Position numbers and translations under genes: made by a program. Source: Sulfitobacter dubius (lineage in GTDB: Bacteria > Pseudomonadota > Alphaproteobacteria > Rhodobacterales > Rhodobacteraceae). From it: a stretch of 64,000 bases of DNA. The notes under the pieces are model-generated. The model saw only the letters and a program-made list of their open reading frames with translations, did no database searches and was not told where the DNA came from. Shown here one piece after another: positions 43,162 to 50,556 of the stretch. Location: positions 62,001 to 126,000 of the forward strand of contig NZ_FOPG01000003.1 in assembly GCF_900113435.1 (NCBI RefSeq), written 5' to 3'. Position 1 is the stretch's first letter, and each line of letters begins with the position of its first letter.

Positions 43162-43962
43162 TCACGCAGCCGTTTTCAGTTTCATGGCGGGTGTCATGCC
43201 GCCGATGCCCATGTTGGGTCGCTCGTTGTTGTAAGTCCAGAGCCATTGTGTTGCTTGGTCTTGTGCCTCCTCAATGGTTTCGAAGATGTATTGCCCCAGC
43301 CATTCGCCACGAACGGTGCGGTTGTAGCGCTCGATATAGGCATTCCGTTGGGGCTTACCGGGCTGGATATATTCGAGCCGCACATTGCGTTTCTCAGCCC
43401 ATTTCATGAGCTTCCCGCTGATGTATTCTGGGCCGTTGTCCACACGAATAGCTTGGGGCTTTCCGCGCCACTCAATGATCTGGTTCAGCGCACGCACGAC
43501 ACGTTCAGCAGGCAGCGAGAAGTCGACCTCAATAGCCAGTCCTTCGCGATTGAAGTCATCCAAGACGTTTAACGTCCTGTTCGACCGGCCATCCGCCAAC
43601 AGATCCGCCATGAAGTCCATGGACCAAGTTTCATTGGGTCTGTCAGGCACAGCCAGTGGCTCCGGCTTGTCCCGCTTCAAACGTTTCTTCGGCTTGATAC
43701 GCAGGTTCAACGCCAGCTCACAGTAGATCCGGTAGACTCGTTTATGGTTCCACCCATAGCCCTGCACGTTGCGCAGATACAAAAAGCACAGGCCGAAGCC
43801 CTAGGTCCGCTTGTTGGCCGTCAAGCGTTCAAGCCAATCTGCGATCTCTTCGTTCTCATCGCTCAGCACAGGGCTGTATCTGTAGCAGGTCTCGCTGATC
43901 TCGAACGCACGGCACGCCAGAGCTATGCTGACCCCATATTGCGCAACTGCATTCATGGCCAT
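43162..43962 (-). pseudogene. IS3 orfB transposase, interrupted by an in-frame amber codon
   Basis: The rve/DDE integrase half is intact in sequence: [28 protein letters not shown], and the final ...[15 protein letters not shown] are standard. Upstream, the HTH-21 part (EISETCYRYSPVLSDENEEIADWLERLTANK) is in the same frame. The two are separated only by a TAG at 43801-43803, where relatives have Trp before GFGLCF. A single TGG to TAG change therefore explains the break. The element is likely defective unless the stop is suppressed. Confidence 0.85.
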
Positions 43963-43982
43963 CTCTCGCCGATGAGAGGGCC

Positions 43983-44249
43983 TTAACGCTTTTTTCCAAG
44001 CGCTTCCTTCAGCAGATCGTTTTGCATGCTCATCTCGGCATACATGCGCTTCAGACGACGGTTCTCTTCCGCCATATCCTTCATCTGGAAAATCAAGGAC
44101 GCGTCCATGCCGCCATACCTGGCCCGCCATTTGTAAAAACTCGCGCTGCTCATTCCGTGCTCGCGGCACAGCTCAGAGACCGGAACGCCACCCTCTGCCT
44201 GCTTCAACACGGCTATGATCTGTGCGTCGCTAAATCGTCCGTTCTTCAT
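43983..44249 (-). CDS. IS3 orfA (transposase DNA-binding subunit)
   Basis: An 88-residue helix-turn-helix protein. HTH_8-type pattern GRFSDAQIIAVLKQAEGG is at the N-terminus, followed by SFYKWRARYGGMD and a coiled coil MAEENRRLKRMYAEMSMQNDLLKEAL ending GKKR. This is the usual IS3 orfA. The start at 44249 or 44252 follows GAGGAG; the frame is open further upstream into the IS end. It normally fuses to orfB by frameshifting at its 3' end, but orfB is broken here. Confidence 0.88.
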   Translation of the reverse strand: MKNGRFSDAQIIAVLKQAEGGVPVSELCREHGMSSASFYKWRARYGGMDASLIFQMKDMAEENRRLKRMYAEMSMQNDLLKEALGKKR

Positions 44250-44352
44250 CATAAATCTCCTCAGATATCTTGCCGAGAAAGTTCTACTTTTGAACACCAC
44301 TATTTTTAGGGGCGATTACCGACGAAAAGTTGGACTACCTTGGAGACAGCCC

Positions 44353-44439
44353 ATGTACAGTTACGAAGAACGACTGCGCGCGGTTAAGCTTTATATCAAG
44401 CTCGGCGAAGGGGCGAAGGGCGCGGTTCTACTGCTGTAG
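44353..44439 (+). pseudogene. N-terminal stub of a second IS3-type transposase
   Basis: The 28-residue frame MYSYEERLRAVKLYIKLGEGAK matches the start of another IS3-type orfA helix-turn-helix (typically ...KLYIKLGKRAKATIRQLGYP). It diverges after residue 22 and stops. It abuts the IS3 copy on its left, so this element was probably cut by a later rearrangement. Confidence 0.6.
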
Positions 44440-44446
44440 GGCAGCA

Positions 44447-45562
44447 TTATTTGAAACGCCTTGAAACCTTGTAGCGCCAATAGAGGTGTGCAAGCGCACC
44501 CTTCAGGCTGCGCGGTATCATGCTCTCGAATAGCGGGCTGCCGGTCGCGCCAAAGCGCTGCTTGTAGGGTTCGTCGCCGATGGTAAAGTCGAAGTAGCCC
44601 TGAAAGTCGGTCTTAGGGCCGAACTCTTCTAACGTCGCGTCGAACATGAGCATTCCGGGACGATAACGGCCCCATTCCTCAATTGCGAAAGTGGGCATGA
44701 CGCTGAGATACACCTTGTCCCGCGAGAGGCCAAAACTGGCAGCGATAGGGGTCTCTCCTACCTTCAATACCGTGACCGACACCTCGAGACGACGATTCGG
44801 GGCCTCGGCAACGCCGAAATAGAAATCGCGCCAGACGTGGGGCGTTTCATCGCGTCCGATGTCATCGAAACGCCGCTGTCGCATCCCCCAGAGTGCCGTC
44901 ATGGCGGAGGAGATAGACTTCGGGTCGTCGTAATGCTCGAGGTTCAGCGGGCCTAGTGTGGTGATCTTCTTCTTCTGCTGGCGAATAGTCGAGCGAAGGC
45001 GGGATTGCATTACGTCTGGCGCCATCTCGGTCCAAGGGCGGTTCACATGAATTCCGTAGCAGCTCTCGCGCATGGCGACCAAGTGCTTCATCTGCAGCAG
45101 GGGATTGGGCCGATCTTGGATGTGGTTCTGTAGTTTCTGGAAATGCACCAAGTCGCTGCGAGGCAGAACATTCAGGATATCGGCAAGAACCTCAGGAACC
45201 TTTTGCGGATCGATGCGATCGTCGGGCGCCATGACAAGGCCGCCGTAGTCACTGACTCCGAGGTCGGCGAGGGATATGACGTCGAGCCTCTTCCAGCGAT
45301 GGTGGCACAGGGGTAAGATCCAAACGAGTCCTTCTGCATCGGACACCGTAACGATGAGCGGCTCTGCGATCCCGTGTCGGCTGGTGCATTCATACCATTT
45401 GGAAACCCAGTCATAGGTCTGAAATACGGTGCAGAGGCCTTCCTCTTCCAACTGGCGCCATTCCGTTTCCAGTTTTGTCCAATCCCGGTGTAACGCAATC
45501 GTTCTGCGCAATTGGGACGTACTGGCAGCAGCCGATCCTTCGCCAAGTATGGAATGTTTCAT
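44447..45562 (-). CDS. GNAT-type acetyltransferase, CelD/BcsL (Acetyltransf_6) family
   Basis: A 371-residue cytoplasmic protein of the family often found in polysaccharide loci. The N-terminal half has WRQLEEEGLCTVFQTYDWVSKWYE, and the C-terminal half carries the acetyl-CoA fold (VSVTVLKVGETPIAASFGLSRDKVYLSVMPTF, then YRPGMLMFDATLE and FDFTIGDEPYKQRFG). It probably acylates a sugar precursor or an exopolysaccharide residue. The start at 45562 has AGGGGGC five bases upstream; the frame is open 40 codons further but lacks support. It lies opposite a second acetyltransferase-like gene. Confidence 0.82.
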   Translation of the reverse strand: MKHSILGEGSAAASTSQLRRTIALHRDWTKLETEWRQLEEEGLCTVFQTYDWVSKWYECTSRHGIAEPLIVTVSDAEGLVWILPLCHHRWKRLDVISLADLGVSDYGGLVMAPDDRIDPQKVPEVLADILNVLPRSDLVHFQKLQNHIQDRPNPLLQMKHLVAMRESCYGIHVNRPWTEMAPDVMQSRLRSTIRQQKKKITTLGPLNLEHYDDPKSISSAMTALWGMRQRRFDDIGRDETPHVWRDFYFGVAEAPNRRLEVSVTVLKVGETPIAASFGLSRDKVYLSVMPTFAIEEWGRYRPGMLMFDATLEEFGPKTDFQGYFDFTIGDEPYKQRFGATGSPLFESMIPRSLKGALAHLYWRYKVSRRFK

Positions 45563-45914
45563 TGTGCCCCCTAAGCCGATTGGAATTGCGAAACCACGTT
45601 TTGATACCTTGTTCACGACCACTTCTCTCGCCCAGTACGCGCAGAGCCTTTGAAGCGCGGGTCCGACCGTTTCGGAGAGCAATTGGCGCAGAAATAGCGC
45701 AAAGTAATTCCAAATACGCGGATACGGCCGACCTAATACCAGTGCTAATCCAAAGTTTAGTTTCTCACTTTAACATAGATTCCGCTGTCTAGGCGAAAGA
45801 AGCGCGTCCTTTATGCGTGTCCACCGAAGTCAGGAGAGTCTTCGCCGATTCAGTGATTGCCCGAAATCGCAATTCAAACCATACTGATCGGGCAGATAGG
45901 TAGGGAGTGGGGTC
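45563..45914. other. Divergent promoter region of the two acetyltransferase-like genes
   Basis: About 350 bases between divergent genes. No ORF with a ribosome site is seen. A/T-rich stretches around 45730-45790 are the likely promoters, but I cannot assign hexamers with confidence. Confidence 0.45.
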
Positions 45915-46604
45915 ATGATCATTGAAGCATCCAACGCAGTCCCAGAGCATCGATCGCTCGCTGACAGGTTCGGCTGGCGCTGGCGCAAAGGTCTATACAC
46001 CTATACTTGGCGTTACGGCTTGCGCCGGAACCTTACCGAAGAAGTCGAAGCCCCAAAGGCGAAAATTCCGCTGCATGTCCGCCCATTCGAGCTGGAGGAC
46101 GAGAACGCCCTTTTCGGCCACCGCCATGCCGGCGCCGACCCTGCCGATCTAACGGAAATTAACTACCGTCTTGAACATCTCCAGGCCGATATTCCGACAC
46201 CATACGTCGCAATTGACGAATATACGGGAACGCCGTGCTATTTGCAGTGGCTAATGGGGGCTGAGCAAAATAGCAAGATTCAGGCGCAGCCATGGGGATT
46301 TCCGGTACTGGCGCAGAATGAGGCCGTGCTTGAAAACGCTTATACCCCGCCAGCTTACCGCGGACAGCATGTCATGGCCGCGGCAATGTTTCTGATCGCG
46401 GAGCAGGCGCGAAAACTGGACGCGGATTACGCCATGACTTTCGTATCCGAAGATAACATTCCGTCACTGAAAGGATGCAAGCGCGCGGGATTTGATATCT
46501 ATATGGTCCACCAACGGCGGGACTATGGCTTTGGTCTCTACTGCCGCAACGATTTCACGGTTCTGCAAAACGGCGATCCCCGCCTGTTGTTCTTGGCGAG
46601 CTAG
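45915..46604 (+). CDS. GNAT-like acetyltransferase
   Basis: A 229-residue protein. After a basic N-terminal region, the second half shows the GNAT fold: AVLENAYTPPAYRGQHVMAAAMFLIAEQARKLDADYAMTFVSEDNIPSLKGCKRAGFDIYMVH, with R/QxxG acetyl-CoA loop (YRGQHVM) and the final CKRAGF turn. No signal peptide is visible. A TAGGGAGTGGGGTC site precedes the ATG. It stands between the CelD-like protein and the exo operon, so a role in decorating the polysaccharide is likely but unproven. Confidence 0.75.
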   Translation: MIIEASNAVPEHRSLADRFGWRWRKGLYTYTWRYGLRRNLTEEVEAPKAKIPLHVRPFELEDENALFGHRHAGADPADLTEINYRLEHLQADIPTPYVAIDEYTGTPCYLQWLMGAEQNSKIQAQPWGFPVLAQNEAVLENAYTPPAYRGQHVMAAAMFLIAEQARKLDADYAMTFVSEDNIPSLKGCKRAGFDIYMVHQRRDYGFGLYCRNDFTVLQNGDPRLLFLAS

Positions 46605-47051
46605 CTCAACATCCCTTGGATGAAGAGAAAACAACGCGATCGCTCAGCTTTTGCGCTTGGATCAACTGTGAAGGTTGAGCCGTGTTCGAGGATTTCGAAT
46701 GAGGCAGTCCTCCGGCCTTGGTAAGCGATTGAAGGGAACCGCTTGTTCCCGAACCGATAGAAGGATCGTCTGCTGAGAATCGGTTATGTAGTCGCAGGCC
46801 TTGTTGAGCAAGAACGCCACTTAAAGCTGTGTGGGTTAAATAGGGAACCACCTAAGAAAGAAATACTAGCCCGATCATTGTCGAAATGTACTAATTGAAT
46901 CAAGGGCTAAGGTCGGAAACAAGATATTCTAGCTTTTAGGCGTATTTATGCCATAATCTATAGGCGGAGCTTTCTTCACCAGGGGGGGGAGAGAACGAAT
47001 TTAATAGACGATCCCATCCTCGGGTGATCCATAAGGGGTGCGATTTTTCAG
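46605..47051. other. Gene-free region upstream of exoY
   Basis: About 450 bases of lower-GC DNA. The last 150 bases probably hold the exo operon promoter; CATAAT near 46951 could be a -10 box, but no convincing -35 is seen. A run of nine G (46982-46990) lies 60 bases before exoY. No RNA gene is evident. Confidence 0.45.
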
Positions 47052-47750
47052 ATGAAGCAGATTATTTTGAGGAATGAAAGGATGGAGGTACTCGCATTTC
47101 CGAGTGCAAGAGAATGCGTTGTTCGTAATAAGTCTATCCACGGTGGACAGGGGAAGAGGCTATTCGACGTTGCATTGGCGTTAATAACGATACTGGTGTT
47201 GTCGCCGTTGCTTCTCGGGTTGGTGCTGGCGGTTCGGCTGTCGGACAAGGGTCCGGCCCTTTTCGGCCAGACCAGAATCGGCGCAGACGGTAAGGCGTTT
47301 AAAGTATGGAAGTTTCGCACCATGGTGCCGGATGCAGAACTGCGTCTTCGGGAGCATCTTGGGCGCAATCCCCAGGCTGAGCGGGAATGGCAGGCCTGCC
47401 GCAAACTTCGATCTGATCCGCGGATTACCCGTTTGGGGCATGTACTGCGTAGATACAGTGTCGACGAATTGCCTCAGCTTTTTAATATTCTTATTGGCGA
47501 AATGAGTTTTGTTGGCCCGCGGCCAATTACGGAAGCGGAATGTGTTCTTTATGGAAGCTCTTTGCGGCATTATCTCGCCTGTAGGCCCGGCCTGACTGGA
47601 ATCTGGCAGGTTTCCGGACGCAGCGATGTCTCCTATCGGAAGCGGGTGGCGCTCGACCGGCTGTATTTAACTCACTGGACGCCATTTCTCGATATCATTC
47701 TCTTATTTAAGACAGTGCCAGCCGCGTTATCAGGTCGCGGCTCATACTGA
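47052..47750 (+). CDS. exoY: Exopolysaccharide priming sugar transferase (ExoY type)
   Basis: Membrane phosphoglycosyltransferase of 232 residues that starts repeat-unit assembly by moving a sugar phosphate (galactose or glucose) from its UDP form to undecaprenyl phosphate. One N-terminal hydrophobic helix (FDVALALITILVLSPLLLGLVLAV) is followed by the catalytic domain: KFRTMVPDAE, SVDELPQLFNILIGEMSFVGPRP and LTGIWQVSGRSDVSY. The ATG at 47052 is plausible, and an in-frame ATG ten codons on also exists. It is the first gene of the exo operon, 41 bases before exoF. Confidence 0.92.
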   Translation: MKQIILRNERMEVLAFPSARECVVRNKSIHGGQGKRLFDVALALITILVLSPLLLGLVLAVRLSDKGPALFGQTRIGADGKAFKVWKFRTMVPDAELRLREHLGRNPQAEREWQACRKLRSDPRITRLGHVLRRYSVDELPQLFNILIGEMSFVGPRPITEAECVLYGSSLRHYLACRPGLTGIWQVSGRSDVSYRKRVALDRLYLTHWTPFLDIILLFKTVPAALSGRGSY

Positions 47751-47791
47751 ATTGCATTTCTTTCGGCCTGCGTAATTCAAGGATTGGATAG

Positions 47792-49054
47792 ATGTTAAGG
47801 TGCAGATGGATTCTCGGGATGATTGCCTGTCTTTACCTGCTGCCTGCAATTGCGTCTGCAGAGAAGTACAGAATTGCGTCCGGAGATGTGTTGAGTCTGC
47901 GTGTGTTGGAATGGCAGCCTACCGAAAGTCACGCGCAGGTTTGGGATGCCTTCACCGTGGAGCTACTGGTGGACGCCGACGGGTCGATCACGATCCCTTT
48001 CCTCGGTCCGACGCCTGCCGCTGGCCATTCGACGGAGGAACTTGCAACAGAGATCTCCAGAGCCCTAAGACAACGGCTGGCAGTCTCGACCTCACTGGAT
48101 GCGGTGATTCAGATCGCCAGCTACCGGCCCGTCTATGTTACCGGGGCGGTTCGCAATCCGGGTGAGTATACCTTCCGTCCCGGGCTGACGGCCACGCAGC
48201 TCATAGCGCGCGCAGGGGGGAGCGCCTTGGCGCGGGATACTGCGGAAATCAATCTGAGCGATCTGCTCTCGCGGGAAGGAACGATGCGGCTGCTCGCGCT
48301 TGAAAGCGAGCGTCTGGCGATTAGGCGGGCGATGTTGCAGGCGGCAATAGGCGGTGCCGATAGCTTAGAGGAGCCGCGGCGGCATGGCGGACTGCCCTGG
48401 TCAGCAGATTTGGTGAAAAGCGAAAACGAGGTGCTTCGGCTTAGGCAAGTGCGGCGCAAGCGCGAGCTCGCCTCATTGGACAGTCAAATTCGGCTCTATA
48501 ACAACGAGATAGACTCGCTAACCGAGCGAACCGCGGCGCAGGAACTGTTGGTCGAAAGCGCGCGGGATGAGCGGCAGACCGCGCGGTCGCTGGCCCAGCG
48601 CGGCTTGGCCGTGGGCTCCCGCGTTGCAGAGACCGAGCGCAGTCTCGTGCTGATCGAGGGTCAGCTGCTTGACCTTTCGACAGCCATTTTGCGGGCCCGG
48701 CAGGCGATCACGCTGGCCGAAGCGGAAAAATCGGCGCTACGGGATCGCGAGTTGATCGAAGATACGCGCGAATTGCAGCGGGTCGAAGAGGAATTGGAAC
48801 GGATGCTTGCGAACTTCGCCACGGAAGAAGAGCTTGCCCACCTGGAGATAGGGCGCGCCCTCGGAGACGGTTTGGGCGAGGGTGATCGGCACTCTACCGA
48901 TATGATCGTGACTATCGTTCGCGATCAAAGCGGTGTAGCGGTTCCGCGATCAGGCCCGGAGGCGCTTCTTGCGCCGGGGGACGTGGTCCGGGTCGCCATC
49001 CCACGCAATTGGAGCCGTCGACCGGGCGAGGCCCTAGGTCTCGTTACCCAATGA
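47792..49054 (+). CDS. exoF: Polysaccharide export protein (ExoF/Wza type)
   Basis: A 420-residue envelope protein. Signal peptide ILGMIACLYLLPAIASA precedes a Poly_export domain (KYRIASGDVLSLRVLEWQ, then GSITIPFLGPTPAAGHSTEELATEI) and an SLBB domain (PVYVTGAVRNPGEYTFRPGLTATQLIARAGG). The C-terminal half is a long coiled coil (residues about 190-350), characteristic of ExoF. It forms the periplasmic and outer-membrane export path with ExoP. The stop overlaps the next gene by ATGA. Confidence 0.9.
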   Translation: MLRCRWILGMIACLYLLPAIASAEKYRIASGDVLSLRVLEWQPTESHAQVWDAFTVELLVDADGSITIPFLGPTPAAGHSTEELATEISRALRQRLAVSTSLDAVIQIASYRPVYVTGAVRNPGEYTFRPGLTATQLIARAGGSALARDTAEINLSDLLSREGTMRLLALESERLAIRRAMLQAAIGGADSLEEPRRHGGLPWSADLVKSENEVLRLRQVRRKRELASLDSQIRLYNNEIDSLTERTAAQELLVESARDERQTARSLAQRGLAVGSRVAETERSLVLIEGQLLDLSTAILRARQAITLAEAEKSALRDRELIEDTRELQRVEEELERMLANFATEEELAHLEIGRALGDGLGEGDRHSTDMIVTIVRDQSGVAVPRSGPEALLAPGDVVRVAIPRNWSRRPGEALGLVTQ

Positions 49055-50556
49055 AACCGGGACTGACCAGCATAGCACCCGACGCCGCCGGAGCCCTGAT
49101 CCAGCAGCACGTGACTACAGAGCGCGGTCGCAGCGCTATTCTCGGCGTGGGCTGGTCTGCGCTGAACACCGGTTCGGCAATGCTGATCTCGGTGCTTGTT
49201 TTCATCGTTACGTCGCGGATCCTCGGCCCCGAAGAGTTCGGCATCGTGGCACTTGGCTTTTCGATCGTCACGATCGTCGGCTGCGCCACCCCGGGTGGCT
49301 TTGGCGAGGCGATTGTCCAGCGCAAGGCGATCAGCCGCGCGCATCTCGATACCGTCTTCTGGCTCTGCCTCGGTTCGGGCGTGATCCTCTATCTGCCGCT
49401 TCTTTACTTTGCAGGGAGCGTAGCTGAGTTGAGCGGCGAACCGATGCTTGCGTTGTTGTTGCCGTTCTTTGGAGTGAAGTTGATCTTGGATCTGATAGCA
49501 GTCGTGCCGCAGGCCTTGGTGGTCCGAGCAATGCAGTTCAAATATGTCGCCGCGCGGACAGCCATTGGAAACAGTATTGGAGGCATCGTCTGCGTCGCCA
49601 TGGCCCTGAATGGCTTTGGGCTCTGGGCCTTGGCTGCGGCGCCGATGGTGACCTCCATCGTGTCACTGGTCATCCTGATGAGGGCCGCGCGTTGGCGGCC
49701 CGGTCCTCACCTGGATATCGGCGCGCTGCGTCAGATGCTGCGGTTCGGGCTGTACGCGTCCGGCACCAACACACTGCATCATCTGAACCTCGACCGACTG
49801 ATGCTGGGGTTGCTCGCCGGGCCGAGCGTGCTGGGACTATACTTCCTCGGCAAGCGACTGTTTGACATTCTCAGCGGTGTGACAGTGGGCATGATTGCAT
49901 CGGTAACGACCGTGTTCTTCGCCTCGACGCAGGAAGATGGTCCCGAGGGGCAGATCAAAGCATTCCGGAATGCCATGCGCGCGACCACGCTTCTGACCTT
50001 TCCGGTTTTCGGGGGGCTCTACGTCATTGCCGAAGGCGCCGTGCCTTTGATCTTGGGAGACCACTGGTTGCCGGCCCTGCCCGCAATCAAGGCCTTTGCA
50101 TTCTTCGGGTTGTTCGCAAGCGTGCTCGCCGCGTCAACGTCGCTGGCCACTGGGCTGGGGCGGACGGACCTGGCCTTCGGGGTCGACCTGCTGCGCAATC
50201 TGCTTTCGGCAGGAGCGATTTTGTGGGGCCTGGATTACGGGTTCGAGGCAGTGATGGCGGCGCTCGTGGTCGTGCATGCGGTGATGCTGCCAAGCGGCTT
50301 CCTCATTGCCCGCAAGTTGATCGGGATCTCGGCGCGCGAGTATTTGACCGCACCGATACAGCCGCTGCTGACGACGCTGACGATGGCGGGTTTTCTTATG
50401 TTGCTGCCAATGGCGCTACCGGAGATGCAGCCCGAGCCGATGCTGGCACTGAAATTTTTCCTCGCGACCGCAGTCTACGTCGCCCTTAGCCTAAGCTTCT
50501 CTAAAGAACAGATCGCGGAATTGCGGCGGGTATTCGCGGAAAGGAAGGCCTCATGA
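49051..50556 (+). CDS. Polysaccharide flippase (Wzx/ExoT-like, MOP superfamily)
   Basis: Inner-membrane protein of 501 residues with about 12-14 helices. The N-terminal pattern SAMLISVLVFIVTSRILGPEEFGIVALGFSIV is typical of lipopolysaccharide-type flippases (Wzx, polysaccharide biosynthesis protein). It moves the lipid-linked repeat unit to the periplasm. The start at 49051 is chosen because it overlaps the exoF stop; the earlier in-frame ATG lies inside exoF. The stop overlaps the next start (ATGA). Confidence 0.9.
   Translation: MKPGLTSIAPDAAGALIQQHVTTERGRSAILGVGWSALNTGSAMLISVLVFIVTSRILGPEEFGIVALGFSIVTIVGCATPGGFGEAIVQRKAISRAHLDTVFWLCLGSGVILYLPLLYFAGSVAELSGEPMLALLLPFFGVKLILDLIAVVPQALVVRAMQFKYVAARTAIGNSIGGIVCVAMALNGFGLWALAAAPMVTSIVSLVILMRAARWRPGPHLDIGALRQMLRFGLYASGTNTLHHLNLDRLMLGLLAGPSVLGLYFLGKRLFDILSGVTVGMIASVTTVFFASTQEDGPEGQIKAFRNAMRATTLLTFPVFGGLYVIAEGAVPLILGDHWLPALPAIKAFAFFGLFASVLAASTSLATGLGRTDLAFGVDLLRNLLSAGAILWGLDYGFEAVMAALVVVHAVMLPSGFLIARKLIGISAREYLTAPIQPLLTTLTMAGFLMLLPMALPEMQPEPMLALKFFLATAVYVALSLSFSKEQIAELRRVFAERKAS

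Larger units (their letters stand above)
43131..44312 (-). mobile_element. IS3-family insertion sequence (about 1.2 kb)
   Basis: The element contains orfA and a damaged orfB on the minus strand. Weakly matched ends are TCCCATTTTTAATGGGGTCC at the left and, read inward from the right, CCCCTAAAAATAGTGGTG. Length agrees with IS3. I cannot define a clear target duplication. The ends are estimates within a few bases. Confidence 0.7.

Noticed and set aside
46605-46851. 81-codon minus-strand frame after the GNAT-like gene
   Set aside because: No ribosome site and no coding character; treated as intergenic.
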